Source of the DNA: Herpetosiphonaceae bacterium
GTDB lineage: Bacteria; Chloroflexota; Chloroflexia; Chloroflexales; Herpetosiphonaceae
Length of the DNA: 64,000 nucleotides
Assembly: GCA_026003835.1 (NCBI GenBank)
Contig: BPHZ01000008.1
Coordinates: 1 to 64,000, forward strand
Reading direction: 5' to 3'
The position numbers and the translations under genes are program-made. Under the pieces are notes generated by a model. It was not told the origin of the DNA and did no database searches. It saw only the letters and a list, made by a program, of their open reading frames with translations. Shown piece after piece: positions 54,709-63,166 of this stretch; position 1 is the stretch's first letter; each line of letters begins with the position of its first letter.

Positions 54709-56608
54709 TCAGCGCGTCGTGTCTGTCTCGCGCAGCTCGTCGGTTGGAATGATCACCAGCTGAACGTTGACCTCACGGCCGGTAGCGCTGCTTGTAGCAT
54801 CCTCAATAGCATCCAACGTCCCAACGGTTACCTCGTCGCGTGCATAGACAATCACCTTCAGGAAGATTGGCTGTCCCGGCGCAGCCTCCCAGTCGAAGTT
54901 GAACAGCGAGAGATTGGTCTCTTCGCTCAAGACTTGCTCCAGCGCGTCGCGCAGCGCCTGATTCGTCGTCGCCCTGGTTGCATCTTGCTCCAGGCTGCGA
55001 GCAAGTGGGAGTGTGAGCGCAAAGAGCAACAGCAGGCTGGAAAGAAAGCCGTAGCGCAGCACAAGATGCCGTTTCTGATCCTCGGCCTGTGGAAAAAAAC
55101 CAAGCAGCAGATAGATCACAGCGGCAGCAAGGCTGATGGCGACCAGATTGGTACCGAAGAGCAGCGCCGCGCCGCTTGCAGCCGGCCAGCGTCCTGTAGC
55201 GATGCAGATACCGACGACGCTGAGTGGAGGGACCAACGCCGCAGCGACAGCCACACCTGAGAGCGCAGCCGCGATGTGCTTACGAGAGATGCCGTAGGCT
55301 CCAGCGCCCCCAGCAGCCAGCGCAACCGTCAGGTCAAACAGGTTGGGCTGTGTACGTGCTGTGATTTCAGTAGTGAACATGACAAAAGGCGCAATCCAGG
55401 TTAACAGTATCGAGACCAGTAGTGCCAGGATAATACCCCGCACGGTGCTCTCCGCCGCCACCCTAAGCAGTCGCAGATCGCCCATGACCACACCAAGCCC
55501 AATTGCCAGGATCGGTGTCATCAGCGGCGCCACCAGCATTGCTCCGATAATGACCGCGCCACTGTTGAGCAGCAGCCCCATCGTCGCGATCACCACCGCC
55601 AGCAAGAGGAGCGTATAGAAATCGATTGTACCGCGCGCGCCACGGCGCACGCGCTTATAGACATCGATCTGGTCCTCATCGGTCAGCGAGGGCAAAAGCG
55701 CGTCGATCGATCGCCAGACTCGGCGCAGCCAGCGCTGGGTCAGGCCCCGATAGCGCTTGACGACGATCACCGGCAGCGTCAACTCCTCGGCCAGACGATC
55801 GGCAGTCGAGCCGGCGAAGAGCTGGTTGAGAATAGTATCGCCGCTCGCCGTCAGCACCGCTAGATCGTGACCCTTGGCGGCGTCCGTGACAGCCTGCAAC
55901 ACGTTTTTTAGCGCGTATCACCTGCGGTAGGACAGGCACGCCGGTGTATTCCGGCTCCACCTTGCTCAGCAGCTGTTCAAGCTCCTCCGAAGCCTTTTGC
56001 CTCTGCATCCGGCGCTGCCATCCTCAGGCGCAGCCGAGATAAAGCTGACGCTTCCGCCGGTATAGTGCGCCAGCGCCAGCGCCAGATCGACAAGCGCGGA
56101 CCGTGTGGTGGCGGTCCTCCATCACCAGCAGAATGCGCGGCGCCGATAGAGCGTCTGCCGCGCCAGGATCACTCTTGAACAGGATCACATCGCAGGGGGG
56201 CATCCTGCACCACGGGGTCAAGGATCTGGCCCTAGCTTGTTGCGCAGGCCATGCCGGCGACCGCGCCAGGCGAGCAAGATCAGATTGCAGGCTCGCTTGT
56301 TCGCCATCTCCAAAATGCCCTCGGCTACTGTTTTCGGTGTGGATCGTCACGACTTCATAAGGGACACCTTCCAGCAGTTTCACACTCTTCCTGCGATAGC
56401 ACAGATTCCGGGCCTCCACGCCAGGCTGATCGGGAACGATCACATGCAGGATGACCAGCTCACCGCGCCGGGCACGGGTGAGCGCAGCGGCGAGGCGCAG
56501 CATGCTGGGAAAGTGTTGCGCGCGGCTCAAGGGGAGCAGAATACGATAGGGCTTCTCCGCTGCGTCCTCCGACGACGGCTTCCGCTCATTCGCAACAGAT
56601 TCGTTCAT
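54709..56608 (-). CDS. DUF389 membrane protein with two N-terminal universal-stress domains (several frame breaks)
   Basis: About 630 residues after repair. USP-like domain 1 starts YRILLPLSRAQHFPSMLRLA and ends near CDVILFKSDPGAADA. Domain 2 starts PRILLVMEDRHHT, then LVDLALALAHYTGGSVSFIS, DAAKGHDLAVLTASGDTILN, and LPVIVVKRYRGL. The DUF389 core follows: FYTLLLLAVVIATMGLLLNS, GAVIIGAMLVAPLMTPILAI and six or so further helices, with a soluble tail. The joins in the 55.9-56.35 kb stretch need several single-base removals. The membrane part suggests transport or channel activity and the USP domains suggest nucleotide sensing; neither is shown. Start 56608, five bases from the stop of the solute-binding gene. 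Confidence 0.75.
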
Positions 56609-56612
56609 CGGA

Positions 56613-57992
56613 TCACCACTTTCTGCCGAAAACAGCTATCTGGACACCATCCCTGCGGACCTGCTCCAGATTATGCAGGATGCTATCCAACTTCTCAGGC
56701 GCCTCGACGTAGTCGAGGATGGCTTTCCAAAATGCTCTGTTCATCATCTTGGGGCATCAGATCCGAGGCGTCCGAAGCGCACATGCCGGGCATTGATCAG
56801 CAACTCCGCCAATCTACGATTCAAGGGATCGGGGTAGACATTGAGCGGAACCAATCGGTTGGGAGAGATGGCTGCTCCACGCTGGGCCCAGATCGCCTGG
56901 GCTTCGGGGGTGGCAAGGTAGCGCATCAGAGCCCGAGGACTGCGGTGTATCATTGAACATCCCAAAGAGATCGCCGGCTACCTCCAGCCGCTCCTGGCCG
57001 CTGCCGTCAAACGCCGGCATCACAAAAAAGTCGAAATCCTCGCCTGGCCTGACGCCCGGATTATTAGCCGTAAAGAAATCTGTGATAAAACTTGCCTGCT
57101 GATACATCAAGCAACCTGGCGGGTCGTCGAACAGCGGGTCGCCGGCTTCGGCAAAGCTCGTCGTCAGTGCCGCGGACGGGCCTCCATAGATCATCTCAGG
57201 ATCAGTAACAATTGCCCCCCATGTCTGCCAGGCCTGTCTGACCTCCGGCGATGTCCAGGGGAACTCGCCCTGATACCAACGGTCGTAGACCTCCGAGCCC
57301 TGCTGGCGTAAAAGAATATTCTCGATCCAATCCGTGCCCGGCCAGCCGCTGGCAGCGTCGCTCTCCAGCCCCAAGCACCATGGCGCGGCAGAGGAACCAG
57401 CCATTCGCCTGGAGAGATCCATCAGGGCCTCCCAGCTCTCGGGGATGGCGAAGCCCTGCTGCCGCCAGACCTGAGGGTTATACCAGACCAATCCCTTGAC
57501 CGAAGCTCTGATAAAGATCCCGACGAATCTGCCGTCGACGGTGCCCAGATCGAGCCACTCCTGGGCATACTGAGCTTCGATTGCCTGCATATCCAGGATC
57601 GTCTCTAGATCGACCAGCGCACCGCGCCGGGCCAAACTGGGCAGCTGACCTGGCCCTGGTAAGCCGGCCAGGTCGGGGGGATTGCCATCGTGCAAACGCC
57701 TGGAGAGCACAGAGTCGAGATTGCGCGTCCCGTGGAAGAGCACCGAGACGCTGGTAGCCTCCTGGAAAGGCTTGACCATCGCCAGGAAGGCCTCCAGCTC
57801 ACTGCCCTCCCAGGCGCCCAGCACCGTCACCTTACCGCCGAGCCTCTGGCCGCCAGCGATCTCCAGCGCAGCCTGAGCGGCCGAGCGCTCCAGTCCAGTC
57901 GCTGCATCCGGCTCCTCAGCAGCATCGATCCCGCACGCCGCCAGCATGCCGAGCAGCAAGATGACGAAGACGAGCCACCGCACATCTGGCAT
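56613..57992 (-). CDS. Extracellular solute-binding lipoprotein, family 1 (two frame breaks)
   Basis: About 459 residues after repair, the normal size for sugar-type binding proteins. The N-terminus VRWLVFVILLLGMLAACG is a lipoprotein signal with lipobox LAAC. Then VTVLGAWEGSELEAFLAMVK, the usual first strand, and NPPDLAGLPGPGQLPSLARR, ASVKGLVWYNPQVW and CLMYQQASFITDFF. The frame breaks near 56945 (after LFGMFND; then ARALMRYLATPEAQAIWAQR) and near 56740 (then FWKAILDYVEAPEKLDSILH), to a stop at 56613. No permease or ATPase gene is adjacent; the next gene is the USP-DUF389 protein. The ligand is unknown. Confidence 0.85.
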
Positions 57993-58360
57993 AACCGCTC
58001 TCCTTCGCCGGACATCACTGCAAGACTCCTCGATGTCCTCCTCCTCATTGTAGCCACTCGCCGTAGCGACGCAAGGCTTGATTGCCCAAACACCCCCAGT
58101 TGTGCTGCTCTACCTGAGCTCTGTTATCTTCCTGGCTATCACTTAATATATGTACTGCTCCGTTGATCGCCTTCACGATGATGGTCATGCGGATGGTGGG
58201 AGCCGGCGGCGCCCTCCGAATCTTCTCACCACATTGAGCCTCTTCGCCATGCTACAATGCATAGAGCGAACAACAGGGCCACCGGGCTCTCAGCAAGAGG
58301 CGTCGATGAACGTCGGCCCATCAACGCAACTTGTCGTCGAGAAACAGAGAGGTAGCGCGT
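57993..58360. other. Intergenic region, no gene seen
   Basis: A 368-base gap between divergent genes. Short open frames here have no ribosome site and no recognisable composition. It must hold the promoters of the solute-binding gene and the 114-residue gene, but no convincing -35/-10 pair was found. Confidence 0.5.
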
Positions 58361-58705
58361 ATGGATGAACAACGTCCAGGCAATTGTATGGCGAGCCGCT
58401 GGCAGCTCCCTGAACAGCTCGCTAAAGCAGGGTGGAGGTTCACACAGACGACAGAAGGGAGCTGGCAGGCTTCCCATCCAACCGGGCTGGTCGTGGTGGA
58501 GGACTCACACCCCCAGTATGTTCTGGATATGGCGCAGAATATTCAGATACTCCTCTTAGACTTGCAAAGGCGGCGCTGGCGCGTCGGCCGGAGTGATACA
58601 GGCCTTTTTGTTGCATATCACAAGGGGCATGGCGAGACCCACGCTCACTTAAGCCTTGAGGCGTTGGCAATGGAGGTTCTGCGCCTGGAAAAAGCCCGCA
58701 GATGA
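58361..58705 (+). CDS. Small hypothetical protein
   Basis: A 114-residue soluble protein of unknown function. It starts MDEQRPGNCMASRWQLPEQL and continues AGWRFTQTTEGSWQASHPTG, LVVVEDSHPQYVLDMAQNIQ, then a basic segment RRRWRVGRSDTG. A mixed alpha/beta fold is likely. The ATG at 58361 has GAGAGG nine bases upstream, preferred over the longer open frame from 58331. Not linked to its neighbours. Confidence 0.6.
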   Translation: MDEQRPGNCMASRWQLPEQLAKAGWRFTQTTEGSWQASHPTGLVVVEDSHPQYVLDMAQNIQILLLDLQRRRWRVGRSDTGLFVAYHKGHGETHAHLSLEALAMEVLRLEKARR

Positions 58706-59109
58706 CAGCCCGCAGCTGCAAATTATGCTGAGAAGCGGGCTCATCTTCCTTTAATTTTCATACCCGGCGTCTGTGTTATACTGGCGTTGGACGTTCACCG
58801 CTCGCCTCGTCAGCCCTCACCGCAACCATCGTCCAGGCCCCGACTCAGCCATCCCGAGCGAGAGCCCGATCGGAATTTTGCGTGGTATATTCGCCGCCAT
58901 CGCACTCGAACGAATCTACTGATCGATGCTCTGTCGCCAATCGGCGACGCTGAGGCACAGTTTGTCGCCGCAGCGAACCAGGCATCCCCCGCTTCATCCA
59001 GCATCCAATCGTTCCTCGCAGCCGCCACCCCCTGCCGCGCTCGCTGCTGGCCTGTAGGACATCCCGCTCGATGGCTGCCTCAGGCAGCCGTAAGAAGGAG
59101 GTAGTTGCT
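58706..59109. other. Intergenic region with a possible promoter
   Basis: A 404-base gap. TATACT at 58777-58782 could be a -10 element. An open frame at 58787-59104 has no ribosome site and low-complexity composition, and is not accepted as a gene. AAGGAGG near 59096 belongs to the next gene. Confidence 0.4.
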
Positions 59110-59550
59110 ATGGCCGCCGAGGAGAACAAGACGCTTGTTCGTCGCGTAATTGAGGAGGGCTTCAATAAGGGCAACCTGGGAGTTGCCGACCAGCTCTGCG
59201 CTTCGAACTATCGAAGCCATGACCCACTGCTACAAAACCTGCCGTCCGGGCCCGATGCCTTCAAGCAGTCGATCAACGTCTACCGCACGGCCTTCCCTGA
59301 CAGCAGGATCACAATCGAAGAGCAGGTCGCCCAGGGGAATCTTGTAGCGACGCGCTGGACGGCCCAGGGCACTCACAACGGGCAACTGATGGGTATCCAG
59401 CCGACAGGCAAAAGAGTGCAGGTGTCGGGGATACAGATCGACCGCGTCGAGCAGGGTAAAATCGTCGAAACCTGGATCAACTATGACGCCCTGGGCATGA
59501 TGCAGCAGCTTGGGGTTGTCTCGACGCAGGCGCTACAGGCCGGCCGCTAA
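59110..59550 (+). CDS. SnoaL-like (ester cyclase-type) protein
   Basis: A 146-residue NTF2-fold protein. MAAEENKTLVRRVIEEGFNK and GVADQLCASNYRSHDPLLQN open it, then FPDSRITIEEQVAQGNLVAT, RWTAQGTHNGQLMGIQPTGK and IVETWINYDALGMMQQLG. These are the standard blocks of the SnoaL-like family often labelled ester cyclase. Substrate unknown; many members act as detoxifying or polyketide-type enzymes, others are uncharacterised. GGAGG lies eight bases before ATG 59110. A strong hairpin follows. Confidence 0.82.
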   Translation: MAAEENKTLVRRVIEEGFNKGNLGVADQLCASNYRSHDPLLQNLPSGPDAFKQSINVYRTAFPDSRITIEEQVAQGNLVATRWTAQGTHNGQLMGIQPTGKRVQVSGIQIDRVEQGKIVETWINYDALGMMQQLGVVSTQALQAGR

Positions 59551-59575
59551 ACCCACAAGGCCACAGACCTCTTTT

Positions 59576-59615
59576 CGCGAGGGAGTCACAGCGGTTGCTC
59601 CGTGACTCCCTCGCG
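59576..59615. terminator. 14-bp stem terminator between convergent genes
   Basis: CGCGAGGGAGTCAC (59576-59589) pairs perfectly with GTGACTCCCTCGCG (59602-59615). It lies 25 bases after the SnoaL-like stop and 60 bases after the convergent FAH stop, with CTTTT on the left side. Confidence 0.7.
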
Positions 59616-59674
59616 CGTATTCTCTGCTCCTCAGCAGGCCAATTGACAGACCTGCTCTGTTTGCAACGTTCTCG

Positions 59675-60547
59675 CTATGCCCCCGCAAGCACAACTGTAC
59701 TACGCAACACCCCAATGCCCTCGACCTCGGCTTCTACAATATCGCCGGGCTTGAGCCAGACCTGCGGATTCCGGCCCATGCCCACCCCGCTGGGCGTGCC
59801 CGTGGCGATAATATCGCCCGGTTCGAGCGTCTGTCCGAGCGAGAGCGTAGCGATGATCGTCGGAATATCGAAGATGAGATCGCTTGTGCTGCTGCTCTGC
59901 ATCACCTCGCCGTTGACCCGCAGGCGTAAGGCAAGGTTACTGATATCCGGCAGCTCATCGGCAGTAACGATCCACGGCCCCATCGGGCAGGATCCGTCAA
60001 GGCTCTTGCCTTTGAAGAATTGCTGGTGTCGGCGTTGAAGATCGCGGGCGGTAATATCGTTGATGATGGTATAGCCAAAAACGTACTCCATCGCCCGGTC
60101 ACGCGGGATATTTGTACCGCTGCGCCCGATGATGAAGGCCAGCTCGACCTCCCAATCAAGCTCTTTGGTTATAGCGGGATCGAGGGGGATCATCCCATCA
60201 GGGCGGTTGACTGTTGTTGGGGGTTTGGTGAAGAAGACCGGATGCTCGGGCAGCGAGGGCGGCAGACCCTTAGCGCGCAGCGACTCATAGGCATGCTCAG
60301 CATAGTTCATCCCCAGGCAGACGATATTTTTGCGTGGGCGCGGGATAGGCGCATGCAGGTTGACGTCGGAGAGCGGCAGGACATGTGCGCGGCGTTCAAC
60401 AGCGGAACGCGCCTCCTCCAGCCCTTGCGGTCCAAGATCGATCAGTCCAAGCAGATCGCGCGCCAGCGAGCTGAGATCAACAACCTCCTCGCCCACCACG
60501 GCTCCGGGCCATAGCTCGCGGTCGACTTCATATGTCACCAGTCGCAT
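59675..60547 (-). CDS. Fumarylacetoacetate hydrolase family protein
   Basis: A 290-residue FAH-superfamily enzyme (hydrolase, isomerase or decarboxylase of keto-acids). The metal site is spread over VCLGMNYAEHAYE, KELDWEVELAFIIGRSGTNI and GYTIINDITARDLQ. Substrate residues are in FFKGKSLDGSCPMGPWIV and IATGTPSGVGMGRNP. The short N-terminal domain, MRLVTYEVDRELWPGAVVGE, is typical of the YcgM/2-hydroxyhepta-2,4-diene-1,7-dioate isomerase type. GGAGG lies four bases before the ATG. Which keto-acid it uses cannot be told; no aromatic-degradation genes are nearby. Confidence 0.88.
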   Translation of the reverse strand: MRLVTYEVDRELWPGAVVGEEVVDLSSLARDLLGLIDLGPQGLEEARSAVERRAHVLPLSDVNLHAPIPRPRKNIVCLGMNYAEHAYESLRAKGLPPSLPEHPVFFTKPPTTVNRPDGMIPLDPAITKELDWEVELAFIIGRSGTNIPRDRAMEYVFGYTIINDITARDLQRRHQQFFKGKSLDGSCPMGPWIVTADELPDISNLALRLRVNGEVMQSSSTSDLIFDIPTIIATLSLGQTLEPGDIIATGTPSGVGMGRNPQVWLKPGDIVEAEVEGIGVLRSTVVLAGA

Positions 60548-60582
60548 AACACCTCCACTTGCTTTGGGACATCACAGGAGTA

Positions 60583-60628
60583 GGAGCGGAGCGCCTAGAG
60601 ATTATAGCAAGGGCGGGCGCTCCGCTCC
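60583..60628 (-). promoter_or_regulatory. Inverted repeat enclosing a consensus -10 box for the FAH gene
   Basis: GGAGCGGAGCGCC (60583-60595) and GGCGCTCCGCTCC (60616-60628) are 13-base perfect arms. In the 20-base loop the minus strand reads TATAAT (60601-60606), placed to start FAH transcription near 60594. No good -35 is seen. The arms could be an operator or a terminator for the upstream operon. Confidence 0.45.
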
Positions 60629-60764
60629 ACCACGCTTGAGCAGTTACTCAGAGTCGTCCATCTCGCTCGCCGGCGCAAGTGGGTTACGGGCATGCTCTCA
60701 GATCTTCCCGGCGCTGCCGAGCAGGGACTGATTTTACAGAATATAGCCTATCGGCTCTACTCGA

Positions 60765-61850
60765 TCAAGTGCGTCCCTGCTGCACCGCCTTTTGGAGAGC
60801 CTGGTCGATCGTTCCCACAAAGGAGAACGCCTCCTCCGGCAGATCGTCATATCGGCCCTCGACCAACTCCCTGAAGCTCCTGATCGTCTCCGCAAGCGTG
60901 ACATATGTGCCGGGCATTGCCGTGTAGGGCTCGGCGACAGAGAAGGGCTGCGATTGGAAACGCTGGATGCGGCGGGCGCGGGCAATCAGCCGGCGGTCCT
61001 CCTCGCTTAGATCGCTCCTGCTCTCCTCTGGCATAGGCTTCAGCCCGGCATAGCGCTGAAGGATCGCCGCCGCCTGTCGCGCTGTACGAAGGTGCTCATC
61101 ATCGACAAGCACCCGCTCCAGCAACATCGACCGCGAGGCCAGCGGATCGACCGCAGGCCAGATCTGTTGCTTTGCCAGATCGACGCTGAAGCGGATCACA
61201 TTATCGAGGTGTGGCGCCAGCCGAGCAATCCCGGTCTCATCTTCCTCGCCAAACACAATTGTGGTTATCGAACCGCCTTCACCGACCACACCATAAAGAT
61301 TCAGCGGGTCGATCTCCTGGGCAAGCTGCTGATCGACAAAGAGCAGAACATCCCGCCCCTGTTCGCGAAAGTGTTCAGCAACGGTCAGACCGGCCAGCAC
61401 AACCTGGCTATAGGCCTCCGCTCGCTCATCTCGCCGCCCAAAGATCACTGTAGCATAGCCTTGCACGCCCTGCTCGCGCAGCACATCCATCAGGTCGTTC
61501 ACCTCGTAGGTACGATCCTCCAGGCCCAGGATCATCGAATAGCCGTGATGTCTGGTTGCCAGGTTGTGGATCATCTCGTTGAGAAGCACCATCTTCCCAA
61601 CGCCGATCCCGCTGAATATGCCGGCGATGCCGCCGCGCGCCAGCGGCGCGAAGAGATCGACCACTTTGATGCCCGTCTCAAGCGGTGTGCCCGCCGGCTC
61701 GCGCCTGCCGCCGGGCCAGCGGAGCGCCCGCCTTGGCGCCTCCGCAAGCGCGCCTCTGCCATCGATTGGCTCACCGGCAGCGTTCAACACCCGGCCAAGC
61801 AACGCTTCACCCACCGGCAGATCGTTGATCGTTACTGTCCCTGTACGCAT
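60765..61850 (-). CDS. Divergent, N-terminally short F1-ATPase beta-like protein
   Basis: A 361-residue relative of the ATP synthase beta subunit. It lacks the N-terminal beta-barrel and starts near VGEALLGRVLNAAGEPIDG (residue 13). TPLETGIKVVDLFAPLARGG is typical. The P-loop reads SGIGVGKMVLL: the usual GKT is GKM87. The catalytic GER becomes DRT (Asp112), while LLFVD keeps the Walker B Asp173. The C-terminus is canonical: LQRYAGL, DLSEEDRRLIARARRIQRFQ, FVGTIDQALQKAV. There are no other ATP synthase genes here. It follows the sigma-ankyrin gene by 14 bases with GAGGTGG before the ATG, so the short start looks genuine. A motor role is unlikely; a regulatory or assembly role is possible. Confidence 0.8.
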   Translation of the reverse strand: MRTGTVTINDLPVGEALLGRVLNAAGEPIDGRGALAEAPRRALRWPGGRREPAGTPLETGIKVVDLFAPLARGGIAGIFSGIGVGKMVLLNEMIHNLATRHHGYSMILGLEDRTYEVNDLMDVLREQGVQGYATVIFGRRDERAEAYSQVVLAGLTVAEHFREQGRDVLLFVDQQLAQEIDPLNLYGVVGEGGSITTIVFGEEDETGIARLAPHLDNVIRFSVDLAKQQIWPAVDPLASRSMLLERVLVDDEHLRTARQAAAILQRYAGLKPMPEESRSDLSEEDRRLIARARRIQRFQSQPFSVAEPYTAMPGTYVTLAETIRSFRELVEGRYDDLPEEAFSFVGTIDQALQKAVQQGRT

Positions 61851-61864
61851 ATCACACCACCTCG

Positions 61865-62974
61865 CTAGAATGAATGCTTCTCAAGGATTGCCGCCGTCTC
61901 GCCGTGCCCCTTGAGCCTGGCCCAATCGAGCGGTGTCCGCCCGCCTTTGTCGCGGGCGCGGGCATCGGCGCCGCGCTCCAGCAGCAGCGAGACAAACTCG
62001 CTGTAGCCGCGCTGGGCAGCCCAGTGCAACGGAGTCATCCCATTGCTTAACCGTGCATTGGGATTGGCGCCGCGCTCCAGCAGCAGCGCCGCCTCAACCG
62101 GCCGGCCATGGAGCGCGGCGGTATGGAGCGGAGTCTCGCCAAGGCTGGTGGCGGCGTTGACATCAGCGCCGCGCTCCAGCAGCAGCCGGACCAGATCGGC
62201 GTAGCGCTTCTTGATAGCCCTGTGGAGGGCGGTATAGCGCCCCATCAGTGGAAAGTATTGCCTGGCTGCGCTCTCGTCGAACTCCTCTCTGGCGTCGATA
62301 AGGGCCGGATCGACAGCAAGCAACTCGCTGACTCTGACTGTATCGCCGGTTCTCACCGCGATCAGGAACTGCACGGTGCGCGAGAAGCGCTGGTCATGCG
62401 AGGGCCGCTGCCGGTGTAGCTGATCGTGGGCCATATCGATCATCCTTTCCTTAAGCCGCTGCCGTGAGGTGTAGAGCCGCTTCTTAATCGTCGATACCGG
62501 CACCTCAAGGCACTCGGCGATCTCTTGCTGCGAATAGCCAGCGATATAGAAGAGCGTCGTCGCCAGGCGCTCGGCCTCCGGCAGCGCCGCAATTGCGCGC
62601 TGCACCATACGCTGCATCTCGCGAGTCTCGACGGCATCAGCCGGATCGGGCGTAGCAGCGGGTATCTCGCCCGCAGCAGCAAGCGGAAGAGTCGCGCGCT
62701 CCCTCCCGCGTACCAGCCGGTCGCCGCGCTTGATCGCAATCCGGCGGAACCAGCCGGGAAAGGCGGCCGGCTCGCGCAGATTCGGCAGGCACAGGAACGC
62801 CTCGATAAAGGACTCCTGCGCCGCGTCTTCGGCCAGATGCGCATCGCCCAACATCGCGTAGGCAAGAGCATAAGCCATATCCTGGAACCGATCGACAATA
62901 CGGCTGAAGGCGTCCAGGTCACCCCGCTGCGCCGCGATAACCACATGTGTCAACTCTTCCATATCGCCCCCCAT
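61865..62974 (-). CDS. ECF-type RNA polymerase sigma factor with C-terminal ankyrin repeats
   Basis: A 369-residue protein. Sigma region 2 is AAQRGDLDAFSRIVDRFQDM to LREPAAFPGWFRRIA (residues 13-80). Region 4 is ALPEAERLATTLFYIAGYSQ, QEIAECLEVPVSTIKKRLY (residues 128-165). From about 195 come four ankyrin repeats: RYTALHRAIKKRYADLVRLL, GETPLHTAALHGRPVEAALL, GMTPLHWAAQRGYSEFVSLL, GRTPLDWARLKGHGETAAIL. The ankyrin part may control the sigma domains by protein contact, in place of an anti-sigma factor; none is encoded next to it. It is first in a two-gene operon with the F1-beta-like protein. ATG 62974 or 62962 could start it. Confidence 0.88.
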   Translation of the reverse strand: MGGDMEELTHVVIAAQRGDLDAFSRIVDRFQDMAYALAYAMLGDAHLAEDAAQESFIEAFLCLPNLREPAAFPGWFRRIAIKRGDRLVRGRERATLPLAAAGEIPAATPDPADAVETREMQRMVQRAIAALPEAERLATTLFYIAGYSQQEIAECLEVPVSTIKKRLYTSRQRLKERMIDMAHDQLHRQRPSHDQRFSRTVQFLIAVRTGDTVRVSELLAVDPALIDAREEFDESAARQYFPLMGRYTALHRAIKKRYADLVRLLLERGADVNAATSLGETPLHTAALHGRPVEAALLLERGANPNARLSNGMTPLHWAAQRGYSEFVSLLLERGADARARDKGGRTPLDWARLKGHGETAAILEKHSF

Positions 62975-63059
62975 GAAGGCCTTCTGTGTTTAAGTCCCAG
63001 TGTAGCCGAGAAAGGTTACCGGCGCAGCGGTACATTCCGGCCAGCCCGGCGCCTCGGCC

Positions 63060-63139
63060 AATTGTCCTACTCAAATCTCCTGCCATTGTCCCTGGACAAT
63101 AGCAGGAGATTGATCTATAGTGGCCTGGTACTACCAGGC
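63060..63139. promoter_or_regulatory. Operator-like repeats upstream of lysE and the GntR-type gene
   Basis: An 18-base inverted repeat (63074-63091 and 63094-63111, one mismatch) contains ATTGTCC and GGACAAT; a third ATTGTCC lies at 63061-63067 as a direct repeat. A second palindrome, GCCTGGTA/TACCAGGC (63123-63130, 63132-63139), lies 12 bases on. This mix of direct and inverted repeats is usual for MocR/PdxR-type regulators, and one is encoded just downstream. Confidence 0.5.
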
Positions 63140-63166
63140 TCATTGTTTCTATCCAGAGGTTTTGGG

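Noticed and set aside
58787..59104. Open frame of 105 residues
   Set aside because: It has no ribosome site, is rich in Arg/Pro/Ser like random G+C-rich frames, and ends inside the leader of the SnoaL-like gene.
60765..61850. F1-beta-like gene as part of an ATP synthase operon
   Set aside because: No other ATP synthase gene is adjacent, the N-terminal barrel is missing, and the P-loop and catalytic residue are altered.
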